Shown here piece by piece: positions 20,901 to 31,200 of a DNA stretch of 64,000 bases. Below the pieces are notes generated by a model that was not told where the DNA came from, did no database searches, and saw nothing but the letters and a program-made list of their open reading frames with translations. A program made the translations under genes and the position numbers. How positions within the stretch are numbered: position 1 is the stretch's first letter; each line of letters opens with the position of its first letter. The stretch comes from Kalmanozyma brasiliensis GHG001 (lineage: Eukaryota; Basidiomycota; Ustilaginomycetes; Ustilaginales). Location of the stretch: the NCBI RefSeq assembly GCF_000497045.1, contig NW_015961970.1:1889706-1953705 (forward strand), given 5' to 3'.

Positions 20901-21345
20901 TACCGAGACGCTCACCTTTATCGAGCGTCGTACTTTGATACACTGCAACGCAGAGCCACACTGGCCTTCATCGCATCGCATTGCATCTCTACCCACAATC
21001 TCGTGACGTGCATTCGGTCGTTGCCGTCCAGCGTTGCATTCCCTCTCACTTCATTGCTGCTGCACCTGTCATCCCACCTCGACAATTCGCGCCCTCTTCG
21101 ATCGCCTATATCTACTCGGAACTTTTCCCTTCATCACCTGCTCCCTCCCCTTCCGCGCACATCTATCCATCGTCTTGGGACTTCCCCTCTCTTCTAGCCG
21201 AGCCTTCCCTCCCACTTGAGTCTGGACCCGCTTCGACAGCCTCCGGTCTCTGCTCGTCATTGTCCCCGGTCGTCGTCACGATCCTCGCCCACCCCCCACC
21301 CTCATCCACCAAACCCGGCTCTTAGCGCCGTAGTCATCGTTCACC
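17908..21345. other. 3.4-kb interval without a supportable gene
   Basis: Outside the Rds1 promoter at its left end, this interval has no reading frame with a recognisable domain, signal peptide or good start context. Open frames of up to about 190 codons occur on both strands (for example 18568-19143 plus and 18169-18684 minus), but their products are mixed in composition and look like chance. The right third (about 20.6-21.3 kb) becomes C/T-rich, as in a long leader of the permease gene. It may be an extended regulatory region, a noncoding transcript or a decayed gene; sequence alone does not decide. Confidence 0.5.
17971..17980 (-). promoter_or_regulatory. RDS1: TATA box of the Rds1-type gene
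   Basis: The palindromic sequence GTATATATAC lies 64-73 bp upstream of the ATG at 17907 on the minus strand. This is a good TATA element in a GC-rich genome and fits a highly inducible stress gene with a short leader. Confidence 0.6.
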
Positions 21346-22803
21346 ATGGGCGCCCTTCACCAAGCGCGCGTCTTCCTCTGGGGCGAGAAGCCCGCCACCA
21401 AGCTCGAACAGCGTCTGCTCTACAAGATCGACGGCGTCGTCATGACCTTCTGCACGCTCCTCTTCCTCTCCAACTACCTCAACCGTGCCAACTTCTCCAA
21501 CGCCTACCTTACGGGCATGAAGGAAGACCTCAAGTTCCACGGCAAACAGTTCAACCAGGTGCAGTCCATCTTCACCGCCGGCTACATCATCGGTCTGTGG
21601 CCCAACAACCTGATCCTCCAGGTGGTGCCGCCGCGGTTCTGGTTGCCCTTCTGCGGTGCGATGTGGGGGATCCTCTCTGCCACCCTGGCTGCTGCCAAGA
21701 CGCCGCAGCAGGTGATGGCGATCCGCTTCCTGCAGGCGCTGTTCGAGTCTTCGACCTTCACGGGTTGTCACTGGATCCTCGGCTCGTGGTACAAGGAGGA
21801 GGAGCTGGGTAAGCGCTCCGGTATCTTCTCCACCTTTGCGCAGATGGGTTCGCTCTGGTCCGGTGTTATGCAGGGACGTATCTCTCAAACCATGAATGGT
21901 CACTTGGGCCTCAAAAGCTACCAGTGGCTCTTCCTGATCGATTTCGCCCTCGCTATGCCTATCGCCATCTTCGGCTTCCTGCTCTTCCCCGACACGCCGC
22001 GCAAGACCAAGGCCTGGTTCCTCAGCGAAGAGGAACGTCAGTGTGCCGTCAACCGTCTCCCCCAGCACGAACCCACCAAGATGTCGTGGAACCTCGTCAA
22101 GCGTGTCTTTGGTCGATGGCACATCTATCTCTTCGGGTTGCTCTTCGGGTTTGGATCCATGCTCGAGAGTGCCGGTATCAACAGCGTGATGGGTTTCTGG
22201 TTCAAGAGTCTCAAGTTTAGCAAGGCGCAGATCAACTACTACCCGCTGTCGCTCATCAGCATTGCGATCTTCACGACGATCTTCGCGGCGTACATGACGG
22301 ACTACGTGGGCAGTCGATGGTGGGTCAACCCGTTGATGGGCGTCATTGTCAGTGTGTCCTCCATCATGCTGCTCGTGTGGGACATTCCGTATGGGGCCAA
22401 GTTCTTTGCCTTTGCCATCCAGGGTGCGGGCTACATGGGGCAGGCGACCAACTTTGCCTGGGCCAACATCGTCTGCGCGCAGGACGACCAGGAACGCGCC
22501 ATGGTGCTGGCAGGCATGAACGTGTTTAGCAACATCGTCAATTCGTGGTGGAACTTTACGTTTTTTGCTGCCACCGATGCACCGAGGTACACCAAGGGCT
22601 GGATCAGCATGTTCCCCCTCAGCGTGTTCGTTACCGTCGTCGCGCTGGCTATTGTCTATCTGGAGAGGCGCGATAAGAGGAACGCAATGGGCAGGTACGC
22701 CATCGAGGAGGAGAAGGTTCAGGATAACACCTACACCCTGCCCGCCCAAGGAAAGACCAGTGCCGACGGCGACGACTCCAGCTCGGACAAGCACAAGGCG
22801 TGA
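21346..22803 (+). CDS. MFS permease of the anion:cation symporter (Dal5/Liz1) family
   Basis: 485 residues with about 12 predicted membrane segments. The start context CACCATGG is excellent. Family markers of the allantoate/pantothenate permease group are visible: EQRLLYKIDGVVMTFCTLLF, LSNYLNRANFSNAYLTGM in TM1-loop, GYIIGLWPNNLILQVVPPR, GSWYKEEELGKRSGIF and FLLFPDTPRKTKAWFLSEEE. The overall pattern is closest to the pantothenate transporters Liz1 and Fen2 as I know them, but allantoate, nicotinate and biotin transporters share these motifs, so the substrate is open. The C-terminal tail is short, hydrophilic and Ser/Asp-rich. A long C/T-rich leader precedes the gene. It converges with UTP11, 290 bp away. 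Confidence 0.86.
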   Translation: MGALHQARVFLWGEKPATKLEQRLLYKIDGVVMTFCTLLFLSNYLNRANFSNAYLTGMKEDLKFHGKQFNQVQSIFTAGYIIGLWPNNLILQVVPPRFWLPFCGAMWGILSATLAAAKTPQQVMAIRFLQALFESSTFTGCHWILGSWYKEEELGKRSGIFSTFAQMGSLWSGVMQGRISQTMNGHLGLKSYQWLFLIDFALAMPIAIFGFLLFPDTPRKTKAWFLSEEERQCAVNRLPQHEPTKMSWNLVKRVFGRWHIYLFGLLFGFGSMLESAGINSVMGFWFKSLKFSKAQINYYPLSLISIAIFTTIFAAYMTDYVGSRWWVNPLMGVIVSVSSIMLLVWDIPYGAKFFAFAIQGAGYMGQATNFAWANIVCAQDDQERAMVLAGMNVFSNIVNSWWNFTFFAATDAPRYTKGWISMFPLSVFVTVVALAIVYLERRDKRNAMGRYAIEEEKVQDNTYTLPAQGKTSADGDDSSSDKHKA

Positions 22804-23093
22804 TCGGATGGAAGAGGGATAGCAATGTTTCGTGATGTGCTTCAGATTTAGTAATGGTACCTTCTTCGCTATGCATCTTCCGAATGTCGGGATGGGATGT
22901 GACAATTTGAAGCGCGTGCGTGGATCTAATCCGCGACGAGTCGCAGAGGCGGGCCGCAGCCTCTCATTGAGCACTTCATGAACGCCACATAGCGTTGACA
23001 GGACAACACCCGGCTCCGAGCGTCCGCAGCAAAGGGATCGAGATGCTGTTGCGTACAGGAAATATAAGTACATTTGCCATCAGTCTGAAACAC

Positions 23094-24044
23094 TCAGCGC
23101 TTCCTCTCCTTGCCAAACTTGTACACCTTCGCCACCTTCCCCTTCTTCTCCCCATCCTCGTCCTCATCATCGGTATCCACCAATGCCAACCCATTCTTGG
23201 TCACTTTCCCTTTCGCCACGGCGTCCGTGAGACTATCCTTCTTCTTCTGCTTGACCACCTGACTTCGGCCGCCCTTGTGCGTCATGAGCGCGCGCACGAG
23301 ATCGAGCTTCTCCGCAGCGCTCTGGAGCTGGTCCAGTCTCGCGTAACGGGATTGCAGCTCTGTGACGAGGTAGCCGTAGTGTTTTGCGCCTTTTGACGAT
23401 GTGCTGGTTGTAGATGGGATAGGGGAGTCGTCGTCTTCGATGTCGGATGTGTCGGAGAGATCATCTATCCACGATTCCTCGGTTTGTGGTGCTTGTGATG
23501 CTGATGGAGCGTTGTATGCTCGGAGAGCGTCAGCGTCGTCCAGCCAAACGGTCTTCTTGCCCGTCGTCCCGCTGCCTTTCCCCTTCCCAACATTCAACAG
23601 CCCCGCCCTCTCCAGCGTCTCCCTCCTCCCCGCTTTCGCATCCACCCACTCCGCGCCCAATCCCCCCACAGCAGGCGCCAACCTCTCCACTAACCCCCTC
23701 ACCCTCTTCCTCTCGCCCACAATCGTCCGTCGCACATACCCCACGTCCTGCGTCCGCAGCAGCGCCACCACGTCGTTGTCCAGACTATCCCCCGGCCTCG
23801 CATGCTGGTGAACGCCCTTCTTGGTGCTGGAGTTGATCATGCCAAAGTAAAACTCGTCCTTGTTTCGCATGGCTGCTTTTTCGGTCAACCGCTTGATCTG
23901 GGCCGCCTTGCGGTGGTGATCCTTCGCACGCAGGACATAGTCTTTGTGCTTCTCGAGGAGACCTAGTTTGGAGCGCCCGACGGGTTGGGAGCGCTCCTTG
24001 TGGTTGCGCCGATGCACGGCGTTGCGTAGTGAGGAGCCCGACAT
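23094..24044 (-). CDS. UTP11: U3 snoRNA-associated protein Utp11
   Basis: 316 residues. Utp11 is a nucleolar SSU-processome component needed for 18S rRNA maturation. The N-terminus is diagnostic: SSLRNAVHRRNHKERSQP, RSKLGLLEKHKDYVLRAKDH, KRLTEKAAMRNKDEFYFGMI. Next comes DVGYVRRTIVGERKRVRGL, and a Tyr-rich helical region (YLVTELQSRYARLDQLQSA) is also typical. It is longer than the yeast and human proteins (about 250) because of an acidic Ser/Asp insertion around residues 190-220 and a basic/acidic tail. Start at 24044 is the only in-frame ATG that gives the full conserved N-terminus. No intron was seen. Confidence 0.93.
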   Translation of the reverse strand: MSGSSLRNAVHRRNHKERSQPVGRSKLGLLEKHKDYVLRAKDHHRKAAQIKRLTEKAAMRNKDEFYFGMINSSTKKGVHQHARPGDSLDNDVVALLRTQDVGYVRRTIVGERKRVRGLVERLAPAVGGLGAEWVDAKAGRRETLERAGLLNVGKGKGSGTTGKKTVWLDDADALRAYNAPSASQAPQTEESWIDDLSDTSDIEDDDSPIPSTTSTSSKGAKHYGYLVTELQSRYARLDQLQSAAEKLDLVRALMTHKGGRSQVVKQKKKDSLTDAVAKGKVTKNGLALVDTDDEDEDGEKKGKVAKVYKFGKERKR

Positions 24045-24663
24045 GTTTGTGAATTCGAAAGGGGACGGATGCTGCTTGCAAAGTGCGGGATGGCGATAGA
24101 GTTACGGCTGGTACAACCGGGCCTAGTTTAGACTGCTGGAAACGGCGTTACTTGTGGGTCTGCTTCGCTCGGAGAAAGCGATGGAATGATCGAAGGTCGG
24201 AAGATTACTATGCGATGCGTGTGAGAGTGCTGGTAGATGTTGGATGCTGGGTATGTTCGAAACGCTAGATGGATGGTGACAAGGAGTAAGTCGTAGTTTT
24301 GGTGGTGGAGCAAAGGCAACTCAGCAGCTGTGAGAGCAGCTTGCCCATGCAGCCCCGGTGAACTTCCAAAAATTTCAAAAAGTGGGACAACGCACGTGAC
24401 AAGACCCTGAATCGCCACTTTTTATAAGCTTGGTTATGAGTCGGCATAACAAATCCACCAGTTTCTGCCGCCTGCTCATACGACGAAGCCGCTCTGTGAG
24501 GCTCGAGCTCACACGATGAGATCTCGGAGGTTGAATAGATGCAATTGCAGTGCTGTAAAAGTGTCTAAAAGGCGAGGCAGATGTGGTCTCGGCTGCAGCT
24601 GGGAGCATGCAAGGCGTGCATCATTGTCACTCGATCAGCCTCTAAGATGTGAAGCAGCAGCGT
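24045..24663. other. Intergenic: UTP11 promoter and COX11 3' flank
   Basis: About 620 bp between two minus-strand genes arranged head to tail. It should contain the COX11 3' end and the UTP11 promoter. Short A/T-rich tracts occur near 24360-24430. No gene or repeat is supported. Confidence 0.45.
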
Positions 24664-25632
24664 TCAAAGATCCTTCCCAACAGTATACTTGCTCAGATCG
24701 GTATCCGGCTCGAGCTGACCGCTCTTGGCGTTCCTCCTTGCGCTGAAGAACGTGTAACTCAGCACCACGTCATCCACCCCCTTGGTGCTCGGGTCGTCGA
24801 GCACGTCCGAATCAATAAAGAAGAACACGGGGAGATCGACTTCCTCGCCCGCCAACAGCTTCTGCTCTTCAAAGCAGAAGCATTCGACCTTGGCAAAGTA
24901 CGGTGCGATGCGGTCGGGCGAGACGTTATACGTTGCGATGCCGATAATGTCTTTATCGCTCTTGTTTTTGGCGGTGTAGAACGCGAGAGCTGTTTCGCCG
25001 GGGAGGACGTAGATCTCCTTTTGTTGCGGGGTGAAGGACCACGGGATGGCGTCTGAGGCGTCGGCGTTGAACGTGACGCGGATTCGCTTGGTGGGCGCGT
25101 TGGTGCTCGGATCGAGGTATGCGGGGATGAGACGGGAGGGTGCGAAACGCTCGGGATCCGTGATGGGCGTTCCGGAGAAGCCAGTGGCCGAACAGAAGGC
25201 GCGGTAGAGCGGGACAGCAGCGTAGCTGAAGCCGAGCGTGAAGACCATCAAAGCAGCGGAGTACATGAAGAGCGACTGGTTGCGCCGCTTGTACGACTCG
25301 CGTTGACGACGCTGGAACTCTTCGGTCAGGGCAGCCGCGCGGGTGGTCGATGGGGTCCGAGAGGTGGGTGTCGGCTCGGCAAACGTGCGGGCTGAAGTGC
25401 TGAATGGCGAAACGTGCGTTCGAAGCAGCGATGGTCTCGATAGTGATGTCGAGAGTCGACTCGGAAGGGTTGTGGGTCGGCTCGCTTCGAGCGCCCACGA
25501 ATGCGCCATTCGAAGCAGTGGCGAGCCTCGCTGGATGCTGACGGGAGAGCGACGAGCGCAGGCCATGCTCGAAGTTCGCATTGATGATGTCGCCACCGCG
25601 AATGCGGATGATCCTAGCGCTGATCGAATCAT
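24664..25632 (-). CDS. COX11: Cytochrome c oxidase assembly protein Cox11 (CuB chaperone)
   Basis: 322 residues. Cox11 inserts copper into the CuB site of cytochrome oxidase subunit 1 at the mitochondrial inner membrane. The first about 90 residues are Ser/Arg/Ala-rich, a presequence. One TM segment follows (LFMYSAALMVFTLGFSYAAV, about 121-140), then VPLYRAFCSATGFSG with its conserved Cys. The copper-binding CFCFEEQ motif is near residue 249. Other conserved blocks are RIRVTFNADASDAIPWSFTP and LPVFFFIDSDVLDDP. The C-terminus is complete. It is divergent from ORC4. Confidence 0.94.
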   Translation of the reverse strand: MIRSALGSSAFAVATSSMRTSSMACARRSPVSIQRGSPLLRMAHSWALEASRPTTLPSRLSTSLSRPSLLRTHVSPFSTSARTFAEPTPTSRTPSTTRAAALTEEFQRRQRESYKRRNQSLFMYSAALMVFTLGFSYAAVPLYRAFCSATGFSGTPITDPERFAPSRLIPAYLDPSTNAPTKRIRVTFNADASDAIPWSFTPQQKEIYVLPGETALAFYTAKNKSDKDIIGIATYNVSPDRIAPYFAKVECFCFEEQKLLAGEEVDLPVFFFIDSDVLDDPSTKGVDDVVLSYTFFSARRNAKSGQLEPDTDLSKYTVGKDL

Positions 25633-26256
25633 GTCGAGAGGCTGAGACGGCTCAAGAATGTCTTGAAGTAGTTGGAGGATGAGGACTTCATGTCAGCAAG
25701 GTAAGGGTGCAGTCGAGAAGAAAGCTCTAAAAATGTCGCCTCCGTTGACAGCCGACATCCGAATCCTCCGACTCTTTCGGCTGGCTTACCTGATCTTACC
25801 CCCGACCTGACCCTTTATTGAGACACTGCTTGACACATGGCAGCGGAAGAAGGATTTGAATGTACCGGTGCGGTGGAACCCTGAGCACAGGTCTACCTGC
25901 TTCCCAAGTCCCAGAGCATTGTGTCGCCGTCAGAGCCGGCTTCACCATCTCCAAGATCTGTGCTGAAATCGCCCGATGAGACTTTGACGCGCCCACTTGG
26001 AAGATTTGGCGGCAGCGCAAAGGCCAGCTGTCATTTCAGTTTGGGACCCTGACGAGCTGCAGCTCGACCATCATTTCATCCAACGGCAACGCCGACTCCT
26101 TCAACGACTCAGCCGGCTGAGCCGCTTCAGCGATCGGGCCTGCACCCGGAGCAGCACACCATCGTATCACTTGGTCTACAGCAGCTTGATCGAAACGGAT
26201 CAGCCGCCCTCTTCCTTTCCCACACCAGCACACAGCATCGCGTCGCATCGGACACC
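25633..26256. promoter_or_regulatory. Divergent promoter region between COX11 and ORC4
   Basis: About 620 bp between outward-facing starts. The final 200 bp before ORC4 are CA/CG-rich leader-like sequence. No TATA box was noted. Confidence 0.45.
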
Positions 26257-28122
26257 ATGCCGACAGCCAAGCGCAAAGCCACCGCCTCGCCGGCCGCATC
26301 CGACGACGATGGCGCGCTGGAGATAGGGCAGCCTCTCGACGCTCAGTCAGCCCAGGCACACGCCTCTTCCTCGCTCCAAACGCTCGATGGCGACCTGCGC
26401 CAACTCGACCTGTCCACACTCGAAACCTACCTACCGGGACAAAAGCGACGCGTTCTCGAAACTCTCGTCGGCTGTCTCCCATCAATACCCACAGCCATTA
26501 CTGAGCCCGTCGCCCCGACATCCGCACTGACCACAGAGGACGAAGACGCGGCGGTGTTTCACGATTCGAGGAGCAAGGATGCCGACACCGACGCCCGCCT
26601 TCGCGCATCCTCATGCGTCGGCCTAGAAGAAGAGTGGCACAACCTGCACGGTATGCTGCACGCAACCGTCACGAAGCAGGAGAGCAACAGCTGTCTGCTC
26701 ATCGGCGCGGCGGGGGCGGGAAAGAGTTTGCTCGTCGGTTCCGTGCTCGATTCGATCGACGCGAGCGAAGGTGGGGAGGAAAAGGCGTATTATCACGTGC
26801 ACCTCGCGGGTACGATCCAGATCAACGACAGGTCTGCGATGAAGGAGATGGCGCAGCAGCTGATTCTTCAGGGTGCGTTCACCGAAGAGGACGTTGGGGA
26901 AGCGATCGACGCCGAAGCGGTGGAGGACGAAGAGTCGGACGGACCAGTCACCCGCCCAGCAGGGGACCACGTCTTTGGCGGGGACGCCGACGATTCTGAT
27001 TCCGACGAGACCGCCACCCTCACCGCAGCAGCAGACGAGGCCGCCGAAATGGATGAGTTGGCAGGGGCAATTCTGAGCTCGCTCAACAACATCATTGCGC
27101 ACATCATCGCGTTGCTCTCCACCACCTCTTCGTCTGCCGCACGCAAACCGCTCATCATCACGCTGGACGAGTTCGACCTCTTCACGGCGAGACCGCGGCA
27201 GGCGATGCTGTACTGCCTGCTCGACGCGGTGCAAGCCGCAAGCTACGGGGCGGGCCTAGCGGTGGTCGGGCTGACCAGTCGAGTGGACACGGTGGATCTG
27301 CTGGAGAAGCGTGTGAAGAGTCGATTCTCGCACCGCATCCTCCATGTGAGGCCGGCAGGGTCGTTTGAGGTGTTCGAACGAATTGTTCGGAACGCCCTTG
27401 CCCCGGTTGCCATCCCGTCGGAGGGACAAGGCTTCACCGAGGCATGGACGAAGGACATCTCTTCTCTCTTTGCGCATCCTCACTTCCGGGATGTCCTGCG
27501 TGGGGTGTACGAACTCACCAACGACGTTCGCACGATCTATCGCATCCTCACGCCCACCATCGCACGACTCTCCGTACTCGATCCCACATTCGACCTTCCC
27601 CACCTCCTCGCAATCACATCGACCGAGGTCTCCGACGGCCTGACGCACGTCCTGCGTGACCTGACCGAACCCGAGATGGCCCTGCTCATCTCGATCAAGC
27701 ACCTCCAAACGCGCGATCGGCCGGTGTTCAACTTTGAAATGTGCTTTGACGAGTTGCGGCGCTTCGCCGCTCGAGACGCCCGTGAACGTCAAGCCGCCTC
27801 GACGGCAGGGTCGGCCGTGACAACGCCCTTTTTTGCGGATCGCAAGATCGCCTTGATGGCATTTCACGCGCTGCTCAACTTGGAGGTGCTGCTCCCGGAA
27901 AACGTGGTGGCGTCCTTGGCCATGGCGAACCCCGTTGCCAAACCCAGCGCCGCGCCGTTCGCAAGCCAGACAGGCAGGGCCAACCAGAACACCATCAGGA
28001 AGGAGTTTTGGAAGGTCAGATGCGTTCTTTCGCCCTTTGCCATCGTAGCCGCCGTCAAGGATAGACAGCGTCAGGTCGGCATCAGTTCAAGTCTTGTCAA
28101 ATGGGCCAGCTCACACGGCTAG
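26257..28122 (+). CDS. ORC4: Origin recognition complex subunit 4
   Basis: 621 residues. Orc4 is an AAA+ subunit of ORC, which marks replication origins and loads MCM. Walker A is GAAGAGKSLL (about 150-159) and Walker B is LIITLDEFDLF (about 299-309). Later AAA+ elements are visible: VVGLTSRVDTVDLLEKRVKS and RFSHRILHV, followed by the winged-helix region with LISIKHLQTRDRPVFNFEM. An acidic insertion of about 40 residues (EAVEDEESDG onwards, about 220-265) interrupts the AAA+ core; such insertions are not typical of yeast Orc4. The N-terminus is basic then low-complexity. The frame is open without introns and ends 85 bp from the stop of the convergent CHD gene. Confidence 0.9.
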   Translation: MPTAKRKATASPAASDDDGALEIGQPLDAQSAQAHASSSLQTLDGDLRQLDLSTLETYLPGQKRRVLETLVGCLPSIPTAITEPVAPTSALTTEDEDAAVFHDSRSKDADTDARLRASSCVGLEEEWHNLHGMLHATVTKQESNSCLLIGAAGAGKSLLVGSVLDSIDASEGGEEKAYYHVHLAGTIQINDRSAMKEMAQQLILQGAFTEEDVGEAIDAEAVEDEESDGPVTRPAGDHVFGGDADDSDSDETATLTAAADEAAEMDELAGAILSSLNNIIAHIIALLSTTSSSAARKPLIITLDEFDLFTARPRQAMLYCLLDAVQAASYGAGLAVVGLTSRVDTVDLLEKRVKSRFSHRILHVRPAGSFEVFERIVRNALAPVAIPSEGQGFTEAWTKDISSLFAHPHFRDVLRGVYELTNDVRTIYRILTPTIARLSVLDPTFDLPHLLAITSTEVSDGLTHVLRDLTEPEMALLISIKHLQTRDRPVFNFEMCFDELRRFAARDARERQAASTAGSAVTTPFFADRKIALMAFHALLNLEVLLPENVVASLAMANPVAKPSAAPFASQTGRANQNTIRKEFWKVRCVLSPFAIVAAVKDRQRQVGISSSLVKWASSHG

Positions 28123-28169
28123 ACACCACCAATCTTCATCAAACCATCAGCATTGCGCGAGGTGTGTTA

Positions 28170-28199
28170 GAGTGAACACAGTGAGAGTGAACAAAGTGA
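28170..28199. repeat. Two-copy 15-bp tandem repeat between convergent ORC4 and CHD genes
   Basis: GAGTGAACACAGTGA is followed directly by GAGTGAACAAAGTGA, differing at one of 15 positions. The pair lies inside the 85-bp gap between the two stops, where both 3' ends must be formed. Confidence 0.7.
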
Positions 28200-28207
28200 A
28201 GGTGAGC

Positions 28208-31200
28208 TCAAACGAAGGGCGCCTTGAGCTGTCCCTGCCCATTCTGCGCGCGCAGCCCGTTGAAGTTGAGCGCCATGACTCGGATCGTCGTCTTGATGGT
28301 CGCCACGTCCGGGTCGCCGTCCGTCAGACCTCTGGCCGTCAGCACACGCAGCTGGTCGCATAGCTGGAACCATCTTGCGGACGCACGTGTCACGTCCTGC
28401 ATCTGCGGGCATCGATTGAGGTAGTGGAATGTGCCGCCGCAGATGATGCATGTCTGGTCCGAGATGACGAACTCCGGCTCGTCATCGTCGTCCTCGCCGC
28501 CGCCGGGGGAGGGCTGGGAGGCGGAGGTGGCGTGCAGCGCCGGCGAGGGGGACATGCTGGCCGAGGAGCGTGGGGAGCCACCGACGCTGCTGGATGCCGT
28601 CTTGACGCGCGGCTTGCGGTAGTTGACGGCGACGTCGAGTTTGGTGAGGTCCTTCTTGGAGACGTCATTTCGCAAAGGACTGCCACCGGAGAACGCAGAC
28701 AGGCGCGACAGCGCAGCCGCGACCCGGTTTGGTCGACCTTGCGAGGCGGATGTGCTCGACTGCGAGGCGGCTGGCGAAGCTGCTTTTGCTGTTGGCGGCG
28801 GCATCAGGTCACGATCGACAAATTCCACCAGGCTCGGTATGCCCGAGCGGATGGACAGCTTGGCCGGCGCGTAGGCAGGATGCTGCCCCTTCCCGTCCAT
28901 GTAGTTCTGCACGATCAACATCATGTTGGGCGCCGTTGTCGACATCGGATTGGATGTGACGAGCCGTCCGATCTTGGTCAATTCGACCTCGCCTCGTTGT
29001 TGCACAGCGTCCAGCCATGCCTGGCGACGCGCTTGATCCCTAAGCACATTGACGCAATCAGCTGCCGTTGCCGGGCGTGGCGCAGGGGGCGACGTCCCAT
29101 TTGCGGGCGGGGAATCGGCGATCTCGATCACCGCCGGGGCGGGCTTGCCAGCCTGAATCACGTTCCAGGTTCGGATGGCGACGATCCACGGTGCCTCGTC
29201 CTTCGAGGCTCGAAGTGTCAACACCATGTATGTGGCTGCTCGCACGAGAAGCTCCCGAATCTTCCTCCAATCCAGAGCGATGGCACCACCGTAAGCCAGC
29301 GCAAGGATCTGCGGCGGAATGCTCTCTTCTGCAATGATGCTGAAGGTCGCCTCGAACAGGTCCCGGGGCACGTTGAATGTCTGCTTGTAGTAATCGATGT
29401 GCGTATTGGTGAGCTGAAAGCGCTGATGCAGCGGAGCCAGATCGGGGATCGCGTTGCTAAGCGCTCGTTCGGCGACTTCGGTCGCAAAGTCGCTGTCAGG
29501 CAGCAGCGAGAGGATCACTTTGCGCATTGCGGCCAGATGACCTGGTCGCACGGTGGCGATCGGCTGAGAGAGGTCGAGGTCGCCGAGCGGCGCTGGACGC
29601 GGCAAGCGATGCTCTGCGATGAGGTCGCGTTGAAGGCGCGTAAGGCTGAATGGCTGGGCCTTGGCCTTCGCAGTCGTCGTCGGAGCAGAGGCAGGGGCGT
29701 CCTTACGCGGCCTTCCGACTGGCCTTTTGACTGGCGTTGGAGGCGCCGTAGCAGCAGCAGTAGCAGCAGCGGGCGTCGAGGTTCCAGCCGCACCACCTGA
29801 TGATGCGGAGAGAGAGGTACCGTTTGAGGGGACAGAAGCCGATGCGGCCGACGAGGTAGGAGCGACTTTGACAGCAGCGACAACAGCAGCCGCAGTCGCA
29901 GCCGCCGCAGCTGCAGCTGCAGTGGCAATGGCGGCATTGGATGACTTGAGCTGTCGCTGTCGCAGGGCTTGCACCGCAGGTAGCAGCTCGTCCTCTTCCT
30001 GCACGGCATCGATCAATTCATGCTCGTCGCTGTCGCTCTCGTCCACCACCTTGAAATCTTCGTCGACAGGCGGCTTGACCACCTTCTTGGGTCGACCAGG
30101 GCCCCTCTTGGCTGGCGTAGCGGGGGCTTCGGCAGCCTCGTCGTCTTGGAGCATCGCTTTGATGCGATCTCGTCGCGTCGCGCGTTTCTCCTGCGCCTCC
30201 CTCTCGCGCGCCTCTTCCGCTCGCTTGGCCGCCTCGTCGCGATGCTTGTGCAAGAGATCCGCCCAGAAATCGTCGTCCACGACGGTCGTTGGCGCCACTG
30301 CGGAAGGCTCCGCAGCTGGTTGGTCGATCTCCCACACTCGAGCGTAGGAGAAAGTGCCTTTGGGCTCGCCGTTCTCGTCGCGAGCGTCGTCGTTGAGCTT
30401 GTCGTCCTCCTCGACAGCATCTTCGCGACGACGCAGGAGCGAGTCAAGGTCCTCGTCTGTGTAGCGGACGTCGCGTTCCGACTCTTCGGTACCGCCCTCA
30501 GCAAAGAGAGCTTGTGCACCAAATTTGAGGATCGACTCGAGCTCGTCCGGCCTCTCGTCCTCCTTGTCGAGGTTCTGCACGATGAGATGATCCAGCATCA
30601 TCTTGCGCTTTGCAGCCTCGATGATCTTTTCCTCGGCCGTCGCTTTGCACATGAGCGTGAAGACAAGCAGCTTCTTGGTCTGACCGATGCGGTGCGCTCG
30701 CGCAATCGCCTGCATATCCACGTGCGGATTCCAGTCAGGGTCCATGATGATCACCGTGTCGGCGGTGGCGAGGTTGATGCCGACACCTCCAGCACGTGTG
30801 CTGATCATGTAGATGAAGTACGGCGAGTCGGGTGCATTGAATGCGTCGATGTCCTTCTGGCGCTGCTTCTGACCGATGTTGCCGTCCAGTCGTAGGAACT
30901 TGTACCCTTCGCCTCGCAAAAAGACCTCGACAATGTCGAGAGCAATCACGAATTGCGAAAAGAGCAGGACTCGGTGGCCATCCGCTTTCAGCTTGGGGAG
31001 CAGACGCTGCAGGATCGAGAGCTTGGCGCTGGCGTCAATCAAACGTTGATGTTCCCAGGTCGCCTCGTAGTTGTCCTCGCCTTCGCGCGTCTCGAGGTCG
31101 GGCGCAATGAGATACGGATGTTGAATACACTTGCGCAGCTGCATGAGCGTGTTGTTGAGGTTGGCGATGGTCGACTTTTTGCCCTTCTTCATACCTGTTG

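Noticed and set aside
28424..29800. 458-codon plus-strand frame opposite the CHD gene
   Set aside because: Arg/Gly-rich shadow of biased codons, with no domain.
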